Positions 8,186 to 17,548 of a stretch of DNA of 64,000 nucleotides are shown here, one piece after another. This DNA is from UBA8199 sp964507045 (GTDB lineage: Bacteria > Verrucomicrobiota > Verrucomicrobiia > Limisphaerales > UBA8199), in assembly GCA_964507045.1 (NCBI GenBank), contig CAZDOO010000019.1:1-64000 (forward strand), read 5' to 3'. How positions within the stretch are numbered: the stretch's first letter is position 1; each line of letters begins with the position of its first letter. The notes under the pieces are model-generated. The model had not been told where the DNA came from, did not search any database, and worked only from the letters and a program-made list of their open reading frames with translations. The position numbers and the translations under genes are program-made.

Positions 8186-10246
8186 TCAGTTGGCGGGCTT
8201 GGGAACGGAGTTGCTGCGGAGGGCAGGGGGCGTAGGGGTAAATATCTTCAAGGTTAGACCATCCGCATTGGCACCAAGCGCATAAACGCTGGAATAGAAA
8301 TACTGCGCGACGCTGTCGAAGGCGGGCAGGAGTGAAAAGTCCATCCAGACATTGAGGTTCTCTTCGGGGCCGTTTATGCCCGGCAGGGCAGGGAGAAGGT
8401 TGGGGCCCAGACCGTTGGTGGAGCTTCCGGGGTCGTTCCTGGCCGCCTCGAAGGCAGCGCGCATGGAGTTCGCCAGGTTCTCATAACTAAACAGACCGGT
8501 GCTCATGCCGCCGACTGGCTGGCTGGCCTCCACCAAGCCGGGTTTCTCACGGAGTGATCTGACCTGGGCCTGGCTGCTGCGCAGATATTCTTCGATCAGG
8601 GCAGAGTCGGTGGACATTGCCACGTACCCCCCGCCGGCGGCGTAGCTTAGCGTGCGCGGCGGCGAGGGTTGGGAAGTACCGGTAGCAAGGAAGGGCAGGG
8701 AGGGCAATGGAACCGAGAAGATCTTGCGGCCCAGGAATTCCCGCTCGGTGAACGTGTCGCCTTGGGGAAAGATTACAAACAGGCGTTTGAGAGCGGCAGC
8801 CAGCAAGTCGGCGTTGGGCGAGCCGAGCAGGAAAAGGGAGGCCGGGGATTGCGAGGCCGCAGGAGCGTTCGGCGGCGGGGCCCGATGGTAACTGATAATG
8901 TCATCGCCCAGGTTGGCGAGCAGAGTCTTCTTGAGGTCGAAGCCGGGGTCGTCTTGTTTGGCGCGCGCGTTGGCGGTGTCGAGTATCAAGTTGAGCGCGC
9001 TGAGGGCCTGCGGGGAGAGGTCGTTGAGCATCTTTTCGAGCGTCGCCCAGGCTTTGGGGCCGTCCATGCGCCAGCGGAAGAACTGGGCGGCATCGGCCGG
9101 CACGAACGGCGGCGGGCCGGCTTCCCTGGGCGGGCCGGCCAGGATTTGGAACACGCCCTGGCGCGTTGCCTCCGGCACGCTGAGGAACAGCTCGAAGAGG
9201 GCGCCTTCGGTCGAGTCGCGCAAATCGAAAGCAAGGGTCCTGCAGCTTGCCAAGCCGGTGGCGGCAATGAGCTTGTTGGGCTTGAGGGGCTCCAGCGGGT
9301 GGGGCGGCTCGGGCGGCTTGGTTTCCGGCGGCTTGCGGCCCAGGGCATCAACAAATGCCTTCACATTCGCCCAGCCATAGAAGGGCGCGTCGCTGAACCG
9401 GGCCGCCAGGCTGGTCTGATAGGCGGGCAGCTCGCCCAAAGCCGGGGCTGCGCCGCCCGTGAGCCGAATGACCACCTTCTCCACGCCCTTGACCGAGTTG
9501 CCCGCCACGAGCAGCGAGTCCACCTGGCCCACGACGAACTCCTTGCTGGTGGTCAGGAGGCCAATGAGCATGTCGAGCGCCAGATCGCCTTTGTTGGAGG
9601 GGTTGATCGGGGCCTGCCGGAGCTCCGGGCTGGTGGTGACCTGCGGGAAGGCCAGCGGCCGCCAGAGAAACTTGCTCAAGGTCTTCGGCATCTCGTTGGT
9701 GGTGACGGGAAAGACGGAGAACTCGAGGTTGCGAATCTGCTCGGTCTTGAGGGTCTTGCCGGCGGCAACCCATTTCTTGCGCAGCTCGGCAAGGTTGGTC
9801 CGGAGCAGACCGGCCTGGTCCCGGGTGTCGAACAGGAGCAGGTAGCCAAGGGGTTGATTATCGCCGGTCTGCCAGGCGTTCCGGGTCACAGCGAACGTCA
9901 GTTGGCCTTGCGGCAGGCGAGCGTAGGTATCAAAGCTCAGGTTGAGTTCCTGTTCCAGCGGTTTGACGACTTGCTCCCGCCAGCGGGAGAGGAACTTCTC
10001 CTTGAGCGGCTTCATGGCGGGATCATTCCAGAGCCGGCCCTTGGGCGACCGTTGGCAAATCTGGCGGAGCCGGCCAAAGTCCGGCGCCGTCAACACGATG
10101 AGCGTGTCATCCGGCAGCAGTTGCTCCGGTGGGGGGATGGCAGCCCCGGCAGCTATGGCGGAAAAGCAAAGGCAGGCGGCTAAAGGGCTGATCCGCATCA
10201 GGTCAGTAAAACCACGAATTAGGCGCGCCACGGGAGCGGGGCTCAC
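8186..10246 (-). CDS. Large exported protein of unknown function (DUF3352-like style)
   Basis: Up to 686 aa. A signal peptide is visible starting at an internal Met (MRISPLAACLCFSAIAAGAA, ATG at 10198); the longer GTG start at 10246 overlaps the stop of the upstream protease gene by 4 bp, which suggests translational coupling. The mature part opens with PPPEQLLPDDTLIVLTAPDF, resembling exported proteins that begin with LPADTLAVV-type segments. It continues with alternating beta strands and helices and a Pro-rich linker (KPPETKPPEPPHP) near the middle. No enzymatic motif was seen. It is the downstream partner of an HtrA-like protease, so a role in envelope protein quality control or substrate presentation is possible but unproven. 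Confidence 0.7.
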   Translation of the reverse strand: MSPAPVARLIRGFTDLMRISPLAACLCFSAIAAGAAIPPPEQLLPDDTLIVLTAPDFGRLRQICQRSPKGRLWNDPAMKPLKEKFLSRWREQVVKPLEQELNLSFDTYARLPQGQLTFAVTRNAWQTGDNQPLGYLLLFDTRDQAGLLRTNLAELRKKWVAAGKTLKTEQIRNLEFSVFPVTTNEMPKTLSKFLWRPLAFPQVTTSPELRQAPINPSNKGDLALDMLIGLLTTSKEFVVGQVDSLLVAGNSVKGVEKVVIRLTGGAAPALGELPAYQTSLAARFSDAPFYGWANVKAFVDALGRKPPETKPPEPPHPLEPLKPNKLIAATGLASCRTLAFDLRDSTEGALFELFLSVPEATRQGVFQILAGPPREAGPPPFVPADAAQFFRWRMDGPKAWATLEKMLNDLSPQALSALNLILDTANARAKQDDPGFDLKKTLLANLGDDIISYHRAPPPNAPAASQSPASLFLLGSPNADLLAAALKRLFVIFPQGDTFTEREFLGRKIFSVPLPSLPFLATGTSQPSPPRTLSYAAGGGYVAMSTDSALIEEYLRSSQAQVRSLREKPGLVEASQPVGGMSTGLFSYENLANSMRAAFEAARNDPGSSTNGLGPNLLPALPGINGPEENLNVWMDFSLLPAFDSVAQYFYSSVYALGANADGLTLKIFTPTPPALRSNSVPKPAN

Positions 10247-11232
10247 TCGTCCGCCCGATTCTGCCGCACGCGGCCAGGGGGTTCGAGGTAGCGATAGGGA
10301 TGGCTGGGATTCTCGTTGGAGTAGGCGAACGCATCGCGATGGTCGAGGAAGTGCTTGACGGACTCGACCGGGATGGCAAAGCCGAGCCCCTCGCCAGCGG
10401 TGACCTTCATGTTCGTCACGCCGATGACCTCCCCGCTCAGGTTGAACAGCGGGCCGCCGCTATTGCCGGGGTTGATCTGCGCCGTCGTCTGCAAATACAG
10501 CAACCCGCCCACCTCGCGCGTCTTGGTGCTGAGAATGCCCTCCGTGACAGTGCGCTCCAACCCCAGCGGACTGCCGATGGCGAAGACCCGCTCGCCCACT
10601 GACAGCGCATCGGCGTTGCCCAGCGGGACGAAGCGGAACCGGGGGGCGTCCTTATCCTCCACCTTCAGCAACGCCAGGTCGGCGAACTTGTTCAAGCCGG
10701 TAATGCGCACCTGCTTGTAGGTCTTGCGGTCGAGCTGGTTGTCCTTCTGGTGGTAGACCTCCACCGTAATCTGGGTCTCGCCCTCGATGACATGGAAGTT
10801 GGTGATTAGGAAGCCGTCTTCGTTGAGAAAGAAGCCCGAGCCGAGCCCCCCCGGCGTGCGCACCTGGACGACAGCTTCGCCGATTTGAGTCACCAGCTCG
10901 AGCACGGTGCGGGCGGGGGCGGGCTTGTCGGAGGCAGAGTAGAAACCGGGCTTGGATTCGGCGACCGCCGCGACGTCACTGCCGGCGGCCGGCTTCGAGC
11001 CTCGTCTGGACTTGGCAGCGGGTGCCGGGGCGTCGGTTTTGAGGATCTTGACGACCTGGTTGCGCGGGATCACCAGCACGGTATAGCCGACGTCCACGAC
11101 AATCTGGTCGCGCTTCTCGGCGAGAACTTTGCCCGTGACCGCGGCCTGGTCTTTCAACTGTAGGGTGTCGGCCCGGGCGGAGCACAAGCCGCCCACAAGG
11201 AGCGCTGCGAGAACAAGCCGCGGTGTTAACAT
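10243..11232 (-). CDS. HtrA/Deg-like trypsin-type serine protease lacking a PDZ domain
   Basis: 329 aa, exported (MLTPRLVLAALLVGGLCSARA). Residues ~22-65 form a small beta domain (LQLKDQAAVTGKVLAEKRDQ), followed by a Lys/Ala/Pro linker. The protease domain starts near residue 115, with the catalytic triad His in TNFHVIEG, Asp in FADLALLK and Ser in NPGNSGGPLF. The oxyanion and substrate loops (VGERVFAIGSPLGLERTVTEG) are intact. After GLGFAIPVESVKHFL the protein ends in a short Pro/Arg tail with no PDZ domain, unlike DegP or DegS. It probably cleaves misfolded envelope proteins. It overlaps the start of the downstream exported-protein gene by 4 bp. Confidence 0.9.
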   Translation of the reverse strand: MLTPRLVLAALLVGGLCSARADTLQLKDQAAVTGKVLAEKRDQIVVDVGYTVLVIPRNQVVKILKTDAPAPAAKSRRGSKPAAGSDVAAVAESKPGFYSASDKPAPARTVLELVTQIGEAVVQVRTPGGLGSGFFLNEDGFLITNFHVIEGETQITVEVYHQKDNQLDRKTYKQVRITGLNKFADLALLKVEDKDAPRFRFVPLGNADALSVGERVFAIGSPLGLERTVTEGILSTKTREVGGLLYLQTTAQINPGNSGGPLFNLSGEVIGVTNMKVTAGEGLGFAIPVESVKHFLDHRDAFAYSNENPSHPYRYLEPPGRVRQNRADE

Positions 11233-11440
11233 GACGAGACACTACTCAGGCAAGGGGGCTTTGACAAGCAAGCAGCCCAACGGGCAGCGGCGAAAGGGCA
11301 GGGCGCGCTGCCACCCGCCGGTCCAGTTTGTGCCCAGCCCCCTTGCGGCGGCCGGAGCTATGCCGGCTGCAGGGAAAGGGGCTTGGAGCGGGCTTGCCAC
11401 CAGCGGGGTCAGGGCGGGAGCATGGCTTGTTACTCCCTTA

Positions 11441-11483
11441 CAGTTCCCCTGCAGTCCCCCTGCAGTTCCCTTGCAGTCCTGGT
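11441..11483. repeat. 11-nt tandem repeat, nearly four copies
   Basis: Copies at 11441-11451, 11452-11462, 11463-11473 and a partial copy from 11474 read CAGTTCCCCTG, CAGTCCCCCTG, CAGTTCCCTTG and CAGTCCTGGT. It lies in the gap between the HtrA-like gene and the next minus-strand gene. Confidence 0.85.
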
Positions 11484-11487
11484 GTCT

Positions 11488-12210
11488 CTATCCTCGCTTT
11501 ACTCTGGCGCGGCGACCCGTTCGCTGGCCCGACGCTCGGTCCCTGGGCGGGACATCCGCGTAAGTTATGCGCCGGAGCCCTTTGGCTTCCCAACCGTTTT
11601 CCTGCGGCCAGGTGCGGATAAAGATGCGCGAGCCGGCCGGGGGCACGCCGTATTTCTTAAGGTATAGACGCGTGATCTCGCTCTCGTGTTCAACGGAATC
11701 CGGCAACAGTCCGAGAAAGGCATAGGTTTCGCAGAACACCTGGCCCCGGCTGCGCGGCGGCGAGGCGAACACCATGATATCCTGGGTCGGGCGTTCGCTC
11801 AGACGCAGCTTGAGGACCAGCCCGTCCGGGCCATCGCGGATCGTCAGCCCCACCACTGGGTTCGTGGAGAACTGCGGGATGGGCGGCGCCTCCAGCAACG
11901 GCTCGCAGCCGCAAGTGGCCAGCACCGTATTAATTCTGACAAAGAGATTGTGTCCGGTCAGCGGGCCGGATTGCGCCAGTCGCGGCTGACTTCGGACCTC
12001 CAGGGCCCGCCGCCGCCAGCCGTCCTGTTGCTCCGCGGTGAGCTCGTTCCACAACCGGGAGAACTTCGTCATGTTCGCGCACGCGCGGCGGCGGGCGGGT
12101 GTGTGGCGGTACTTGGCCGACGGCTTCTTGGTCTCGTACTGGCCATAGCGGTTCTTCTTGGCGACAATGTCACCCAGCGAGCCGCTCTGTGGAGGCTTGC
12201 GCACTTTCAT
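11488..12210 (-). CDS. Conserved basic protein of unknown function
   Basis: 240 aa, no signal peptide. The N-terminal ~60 residues are Lys/Arg-rich (VAKKNRYGQYETKKPSAKY), followed by FSRLWNELTAEQQDGWRRRA. This resembles a helix seen in small DNA- or phage-associated proteins in which a glutamine-rich turn precedes a Trp. The middle part is predicted beta-rich (GLTIRDGPDGLVLKLRLSE), and the C-terminus is very basic (RASGQRTGRRARVKRG). I cannot assign a function; a nucleic-acid-interacting role is only suggested by charge. It stands alone, 255 bp from the protease gene on the same strand. Confidence 0.55.
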   Translation of the reverse strand: MKVRKPPQSGSLGDIVAKKNRYGQYETKKPSAKYRHTPARRRACANMTKFSRLWNELTAEQQDGWRRRALEVRSQPRLAQSGPLTGHNLFVRINTVLATCGCEPLLEAPPIPQFSTNPVVGLTIRDGPDGLVLKLRLSERPTQDIMVFASPPRSRGQVFCETYAFLGLLPDSVEHESEITRLYLKKYGVPPAGSRIFIRTWPQENGWEAKGLRRITYADVPPRDRASGQRTGRRARVKRG

Positions 12211-12668
12211 AACGTCACGTCACTTCCGTCTTCGGCTGGACGCGCAGGCTGGTCGCCAGACCCTGGCCTGCCTTGCTGCCGCCGTTCTCATCAGCGCCTT
12301 TCCAACCGATTGCTGAATTCTGCCACAAGCCACCGCTAGGGCGCAACTCAGGGCCAGAGACCGGGTTCTCGCCAGGCGCGGCTGATCTGCCGGGTTTGGT
12401 TTCCTGAAAGCGTGAAGGTTGCGCGTAATGCGTGAAAACCACCCCTCGCAGCAGGCGAGCGCGAGAGGCTTGGGCTGGATGCTTAAGTAATCTGCGCTGG
12501 CATTAGCGATGCTTGTTGCTGGCTATGGGGCCGAGCCGCTCAGGCGGCAAGCGTGTCTCAGGTGGTCGTTTCATTGTGGCTCCGCCCCGGAGGAAGTACT
12601 GCGGGAGCACCGGCGGGTAGGCCGGACGAGCGAATTGTTCATGTGGACGGCAAACCAATTAGCAGCCT
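12211..12668. other. 458-bp intergenic region
   Basis: Lies between divergent genes. Short open frames on both strands show no protein-like features, and I see no RNA gene, clear promoter or repeat in it. Confidence 0.6.
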
Positions 12669-15600
12669 ATGAAGACCTTGCAAGCGAGCGCCCTCAATCA
12701 TCTCTGCCTGGTTACCATTGTCTTTATGTTCTGCCGGGCCGAGCCAGGCTACGCTGGTGGCCTGGTGGCCGCGTGGGGAAACGCTTCCACCCACGGGGAG
12801 ACAACGCTGCCCGTAGGAGTCAGTAACATCAAAGCGATTGCCGCGCGCGGCTACCACGTTCTGGCGCTTAAATCGGACGGCAGCATCATCGGATGGGGCG
12901 ACAATTCCTTGGGCCAGAACAACATTCCGCCCGGGCTGTCCAGCGTCACTGCGATCGCTGCGGGCCGCTCTCACAACCTGGCGTTGAAGGCGGCCGGGAC
13001 CGTTGCTGCCTGGGGCGACGATGGCCACGGGCAGGCCGACGTGCCGGCTGGGTTGTCCAACGTCGTCGCGGTCGCAGCGGGCGGCTACCACAGCCTGGCC
13101 TTGAAGGCGGACGGGACAATCGTCGGCTGGGGCGACAATCTTTATGGCCAGGCAGATGGGGCGGCCGGGCGGTCGAACGTTACCGCGATTGCGGCAGGCA
13201 CCTATCATAGCTTGGCATTAAGGGCGGACGGGACAGTGGTCGCCTGGGGCTACAATTACAATGGCCAGACCAATGTGCCGGTCGGGCTGTCCAACGTCGT
13301 CGCGGTCGCAGCAGGCGCCTACCACAGCCTGGCCTTGAAGGCGGATGGGATAATCGTCGGCTGGGGCTATGACTCGTACGGGGTCAGCACCGGGGGAGCC
13401 GGTTTGTCGAATGTCATCGCCATCGCCACGGGCTCCGAGCATAGCCTTGCGTTGAAGGCGGACGGCACGGTGGTAGCGTGGGGGAACGGTTACTACGGCG
13501 CGGACCTTCCCGCCGGCCTACCAGGCGCTGGTGCCATCGCGGCCGGCGATCGCTGCAGTCTGGCCCTGGTACCCGACGGCCCCGTTCAGATCATGCAGAG
13601 CCCGGCGGATCAAACCGCCTTTTATCCTTACGCTTCGAATGTGGTCTTTTCCGTGACGGCTACGGGGCAGGCGTTGAGCTATCAATGGTTTCTGAACGGA
13701 ACGGCCATCAAAGACAATTCCCGCGTCAGCGGCAGCACAGCCCCCAACCTGGTGATTTCCAGTCTGCAGCCTTCAGATATCGGCACCTACACCGTTGCCG
13801 TCATGAATTCATTTGGTTCGGTCCTCAGTGCTGGGGTCCCCCTTACGGTCATCGGCGCGCCAGCGCTGACGCAGGCACCGTCCCCTCAGGCTGTTCGGGC
13901 CGGCTCAGACGTTGCACTGAGCGCGGCAGTCCTGGGCACCCCGCCTTTGGCTTATCAATGGCTCTTCCAGGGCACGAATCTCGCCGGAGCAACCAAGGTC
14001 ACTCTTTCATTGTCAGAGGTCCAACCCAGCGCCTCGGGTGTCTATTCGCTGCTGGTCTCGAATACCTATGGCAGCACGCAGGTAAATCTATCGTTGACCG
14101 TCACGGACGCGGCGCCCTACATCGCGACGCAGCCGAGCGGCGCATCGGTGCCGGTTGGCAGCAGCATGACGCTCGCAGTCTCGGCGCGCGGCTCGCTGCC
14201 GCTTAGCTACCAGTGGCGGTTCAATGGACAAAGTATTGCCGGCGCAACCGATGCGACTTTGGCGTTGCACAACTTGAATCGCAATCAAACGGGTTACTAC
14301 GACGTTGCGGTCAGCAACGCTTTTGGCGGCATTATCAGTGCGAAGGCGCTCCTGAACGTGATCCAGGGCGTGTATGTCTGGGCGCCTTACTCATCTCAGG
14401 TTCCCACCAATGTGCCGCCGGGAATGACCGACGCAGTCGCGGTGGCCGCGGGCCTCCATCACGTCCTCGCCCTGCAACGCGGTGGTTCGGTGGCGACCTG
14501 GGCAGCGCCGGGCGCCTATGTGCCGTCAGCTTTGACCAATATTCCGTCCAACCTGAACAATGTCATTGCCGTTGCCGCCGCGGGGAATTACAGCATGGCC
14601 CTCAGGGGGAACGGCACCGTCGCTGTCTGGGGAGAGAATTCCTCTGGCCAAAGCAATGTGCCGGTCTCGGCAACCAACCTCGCGGCCATCGCAGCCGGGA
14701 GTACTCATTGCCTGGCGCTGAAATCGGACGGCACGATTATCGGCTGGGGCAACAACGGATACGGCCAGGTAAATCCTCCTGCAGGTCTATCGAATGTTAT
14801 CGCCATCGCGGCGGGCAGTGCAACCAGCTTTGCCGTGCGCAACGACGGTACGGTTACGGCTTGGGGCTATACCAATTCAATCGCCCCGCCGCCTAGTCTG
14901 ACCAACGTTCTCGCGGTTTCGGCACCCGCCGCAGGGGGCAACCATCAGGCATTAATCGCCGATGGCAGTGTCACAAACTGGGGGTATGGGACCGTTCAAG
15001 CGCCCGCGAATAATTCCAACATCGTCGCCATTTCAGCCGGCTACTGTGGCGCGGTTTTGAAGTCCGACGGCACGGTTGTCCCTTGGGGCAGTTACAGCAC
15101 CACTTTCCCCTCGAGCATCTCGAACGTCATTGCGATTGCAGCCGGTGGTGACTCTTATTCGCCCTTCCTCGCAACCATTGTTGGCGACGGTTCGCCTGCC
15201 ATCACCCTTCAGCCGGCTAACCAAACTTCCACCAACGGCGCGACCGTCCGACTCCACGTGCGAGCCGTTGGCGCTCAACCATTGACTTACCAATGGCAAC
15301 TTGGCGGCGCGGATATTCCCAACGCGACGAACGCCGATTTGACAATCACCAACATCCAGAGCGTCAACGTCGGCAGCTATCAAGCCGTCGTCAGCAGCGC
15401 GCTCGATTCTGTCTCGAGCCGGTCCGCGCAGTTGGCAATAGTGTCGCTTCCATACAAGGGCAACCTTGGCACGGCCTTGAACGCCACCAATTTGGTGTGG
15501 ACCTCCAACCCGGCAAATGCGCTCTGGCTCGCGCAAATGTCGGTGACTCACGACGGCGAGGCGGCGGCGCAGAGCGGACGCGTTGCCGACAACGGGGCGT

Positions 15601-16364
15601 CATTCTTGGTAAGCACCGTTACCGGGCCGGGGATGCTGGCGTTCTGGTGGAAAGTCTCCTCGGAAGAGGGCTATGATCTCCTGAGGTTTAGCGCGAATGG
15701 ACCGGGGCCACTTTTGCGGGCGAGCATCTCCGGCGATGTGGATTGGCAGCAACTCACTTTCAACATCCCTTCCGGCACTTACACCCTGCAATGGACATAT
15801 TCCAAAGACTCCAGCGTCAGCGTGGGGCAGGACGCCGGCTGGCTGGATGAAGTCACCTTCACGCCGGTTCCGAGCATCACCCAGCAGCCCCAGAGTCAGA
15901 CTGCCTGGATGGGATCAAGCGTGACGTTTCAAGCCGACGGTAGTTGGGGGGAGATGTCCTGCCTGCAATGGCTAAAGAACGGAACGAATCTGCCACAGGC
16001 CAACTCGGCCTTCCTGACGCTGACGAATCTGACGCGGCGTGATTCGGGAAACCACGCTCTGCAGGTCACCAACGTTGCCGGCAGCGTGACGAGCAGCAAC
16101 GCGACGCTACGGGTTCTCGTGCCGCAGAGGTTGGCCGCGCCACACCTGCCCCCCGACGGCAGCTTCGCCTTCTCCTCCGGGGACGCGGACGGTGGCTGGT
16201 TGGAGCCCGGGGACTTAGCCGGGCTCGAAATCCAAGCCAGCACGAATCTGGTGGATTGGGTCACGCTGCCCAATACGCTGGGCTTAACCAATGGCTTGCT
16301 GGTTATAAGGGACACCGGGCGCACGAACTATGCCGTGCGTTTCTACCGAATGGTTGAGCACTGA
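12669..16364 (+). CDS. Giant secreted RCC1/immunoglobulin-repeat protein
   Basis: 1231 aa, secreted (signal sequence within residues 1-28). Order of modules: about seven RCC1-type beta-propeller repeats (residues ~30-310; consensus VxAIAAGxxHSLALKADGTVVAWG); three Ig-like domains (~315-565; each with YQWxxNG and a Gly-Tyr-Tyr turn such as DIGTYTVAV); a second RCC1 set (~570-840); another Ig-like domain (~845-930); a beta-sandwich domain (~935-1065) with GPGMLAFWWKVSSEEGYD; an Ig-like domain; and a terminal domain LEIQASTNLVDWVTLPN. The RCC1 sets would form propellers used for binding. No catalytic residues were seen. Most likely a surface or extracellular binding/adhesion protein. Repeats 3 and 5 are nearly identical at the DNA level (13050 and 13284). 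Confidence 0.82.
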   Translation: MKTLQASALNHLCLVTIVFMFCRAEPGYAGGLVAAWGNASTHGETTLPVGVSNIKAIAARGYHVLALKSDGSIIGWGDNSLGQNNIPPGLSSVTAIAAGRSHNLALKAAGTVAAWGDDGHGQADVPAGLSNVVAVAAGGYHSLALKADGTIVGWGDNLYGQADGAAGRSNVTAIAAGTYHSLALRADGTVVAWGYNYNGQTNVPVGLSNVVAVAAGAYHSLALKADGIIVGWGYDSYGVSTGGAGLSNVIAIATGSEHSLALKADGTVVAWGNGYYGADLPAGLPGAGAIAAGDRCSLALVPDGPVQIMQSPADQTAFYPYASNVVFSVTATGQALSYQWFLNGTAIKDNSRVSGSTAPNLVISSLQPSDIGTYTVAVMNSFGSVLSAGVPLTVIGAPALTQAPSPQAVRAGSDVALSAAVLGTPPLAYQWLFQGTNLAGATKVTLSLSEVQPSASGVYSLLVSNTYGSTQVNLSLTVTDAAPYIATQPSGASVPVGSSMTLAVSARGSLPLSYQWRFNGQSIAGATDATLALHNLNRNQTGYYDVAVSNAFGGIISAKALLNVIQGVYVWAPYSSQVPTNVPPGMTDAVAVAAGLHHVLALQRGGSVATWAAPGAYVPSALTNIPSNLNNVIAVAAAGNYSMALRGNGTVAVWGENSSGQSNVPVSATNLAAIAAGSTHCLALKSDGTIIGWGNNGYGQVNPPAGLSNVIAIAAGSATSFAVRNDGTVTAWGYTNSIAPPPSLTNVLAVSAPAAGGNHQALIADGSVTNWGYGTVQAPANNSNIVAISAGYCGAVLKSDGTVVPWGSYSTTFPSSISNVIAIAAGGDSYSPFLATIVGDGSPAITLQPANQTSTNGATVRLHVRAVGAQPLTYQWQLGGADIPNATNADLTITNIQSVNVGSYQAVVSSALDSVSSRSAQLAIVSLPYKGNLGTALNATNLVWTSNPANALWLAQMSVTHDGEAAAQSGRVADNGASFLVSTVTGPGMLAFWWKVSSEEGYDLLRFSANGPGPLLRASISGDVDWQQLTFNIPSGTYTLQWTYSKDSSVSVGQDAGWLDEVTFTPVPSITQQPQSQTAWMGSSVTFQADGSWGEMSCLQWLKNGTNLPQANSAFLTLTNLTRRDSGNHALQVTNVAGSVTSSNATLRVLVPQRLAAPHLPPDGSFAFSSGDADGGWLEPGDLAGLEIQASTNLVDWVTLPNTLGLTNGLLVIRDTGRTNYAVRFYRMVEH
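13050..13373 (+). repeat. Recently duplicated RCC1 repeat DNA
   Basis: A stretch of ~85-90 bp starting at 13050 recurs at 13284 with only about seven differences. The 234-bp offset equals two 39-codon RCC1 repeats. The intervening repeat is more diverged, so this looks like duplication or gene conversion of a two-repeat unit inside the gene. Confidence 0.8.
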
Positions 16365-16423
16365 CAGTGAAAGGGGCCGTCCGCCAGTATCTTGAAGTGA
16401 ACAATATCATCGAAAAATAACAG

Positions 16424-16451
16424 TTGCGACGGGGCGCGGGGCTGGTATTCT
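16424..16451 (+). promoter_or_regulatory. Possible rpsB promoter
   Basis: TTGCGA at 16424-16429, a 16-nt spacer, then TATTCT at 16446-16451. This would give a leader of roughly 165 nt before the rpsB start, long enough for an autoregulatory r-protein leader, though I cannot identify a known S2-leader motif. Confidence 0.4.
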
Positions 16452-16623
16452 GATTGGCCCTTTCGGTAAGGCTGGGCGTATGTGCGCGCAGCCGGACGGG
16501 GAGGGATTAACGGCCTTAAATGCCTGCGCCGATGGGTGCGGGGGGCCACAACGACATATAAATCAATCCCGTGTTCCGCGGGATGGTTCGCCCAGGTGGC
16601 GGGCTCTTAACCAAAGGAAACTT

Positions 16624-17445
16624 GTGATAGCGATTGGAGTTAAGGAATTGTTGGATGCCGGGGTCCATTTTGGACATCAGACGAAGCGGTGGAACCCCAA
16701 GATGAAGCCGTTCATCTTCGACGCGCGCAACGGCATTCATATCATTGATCTGAGCAAGACGACCAGCCAGTTGGAAGCTGCGTGCAACTTCCTTTCCGGC
16801 GTGGTCAGTAAAGGCGGCAAGGTGCTCTTTGTGGGCACGAAGAAGCAGGCCCAGCAGGCCATCAAACAGACGGCCAAGGAAAGCGGCCAGTATTACGTAA
16901 CCGAACGCTGGCTGGGCGGCACGCTGACGAATTTTGCGACCATCAAGCGCTCGATCGCGCGGCTCAAGGAGATCGAGAAGATGGAGGCCGACGGCACCAT
17001 CAACCAATACGTCAAGCAGGAGCAGTCGGTCATCCGCCGTGAGGCGGCGCGGCTGGTCAAGTTTTTCGAGGGCATTCAGGCCATGGACAAGCTGCCGGGG
17101 GCGATGTTCGTGGTTGACATCAAGCGCGAGCGCAACGCGGTGGCCGAGGCGCGGCGGCTCAAGATTCCGGTCGTGGCGATTGTGGATACGAATTGTGACC
17201 CGGACCTGGTAGATCTGCCGATTGCCGGCAACGATGACGCCATCCGGGCGGTGCGGCTGATCCTGGCGATGATTGGTCAGACCGTCACGCAGGCGCAGGC
17301 TGAGTACGAGACCAAGTACGCGCGCCGCAAGCCGGCGGAAGAAGCCGCGCCAGCCGCGCCTGAGGCGGCGGCCCCGGGCGCATCGGCGATCCCCGTCGAG
17401 GCGGCGCCGGCACCTCAGCCTGAGGCTTCAGCGCCCTCCGTTTAG
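16624..17445 (+). CDS. rpsB: 30S ribosomal protein S2
   Basis: 273 aa with the GTG start at 16624, which follows an AAAGGA ribosome-binding site and gives the canonical opening IGVKELLDAGVHFGHQTKRW. An in-frame upstream GTG/ATG extension (to 16480) has no S2 character and is rejected. S2 signatures include the NGIHIIDLSKT segment, VLFVGTKKQAQ and RWLGGTLTNF, and PVVAIVDTNCDPD near the end of the core. The C-terminus carries a ~45-residue Ala/Pro/Glu-rich tail not found in E. coli S2. It lies upstream of tsf (103-bp gap), the classic rpsB-tsf operon. Assembles late into the 30S head near bS1. Confidence 0.97.
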   Translation: MIAIGVKELLDAGVHFGHQTKRWNPKMKPFIFDARNGIHIIDLSKTTSQLEAACNFLSGVVSKGGKVLFVGTKKQAQQAIKQTAKESGQYYVTERWLGGTLTNFATIKRSIARLKEIEKMEADGTINQYVKQEQSVIRREAARLVKFFEGIQAMDKLPGAMFVVDIKRERNAVAEARRLKIPVVAIVDTNCDPDLVDLPIAGNDDAIRAVRLILAMIGQTVTQAQAEYETKYARRKPAEEAAPAAPEAAAPGASAIPVEAAPAPQPEASAPSV

Positions 17446-17548
17446 GCTTTTCCGGGAACGCGGTTCAGCCGCAGCGGTTTGGCCCGCGTTCCACCTTTAC
17501 GATCCAGAGCGACTATCAACTATCAACTCTTAGAGACAGACTTTCTTT

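Noticed and set aside
16480..16623. Upstream extension of rpsB
   Set aside because: Residues before GTG 16624 have no S2 character, while the ribosome-binding site and family start support GTG 16624.
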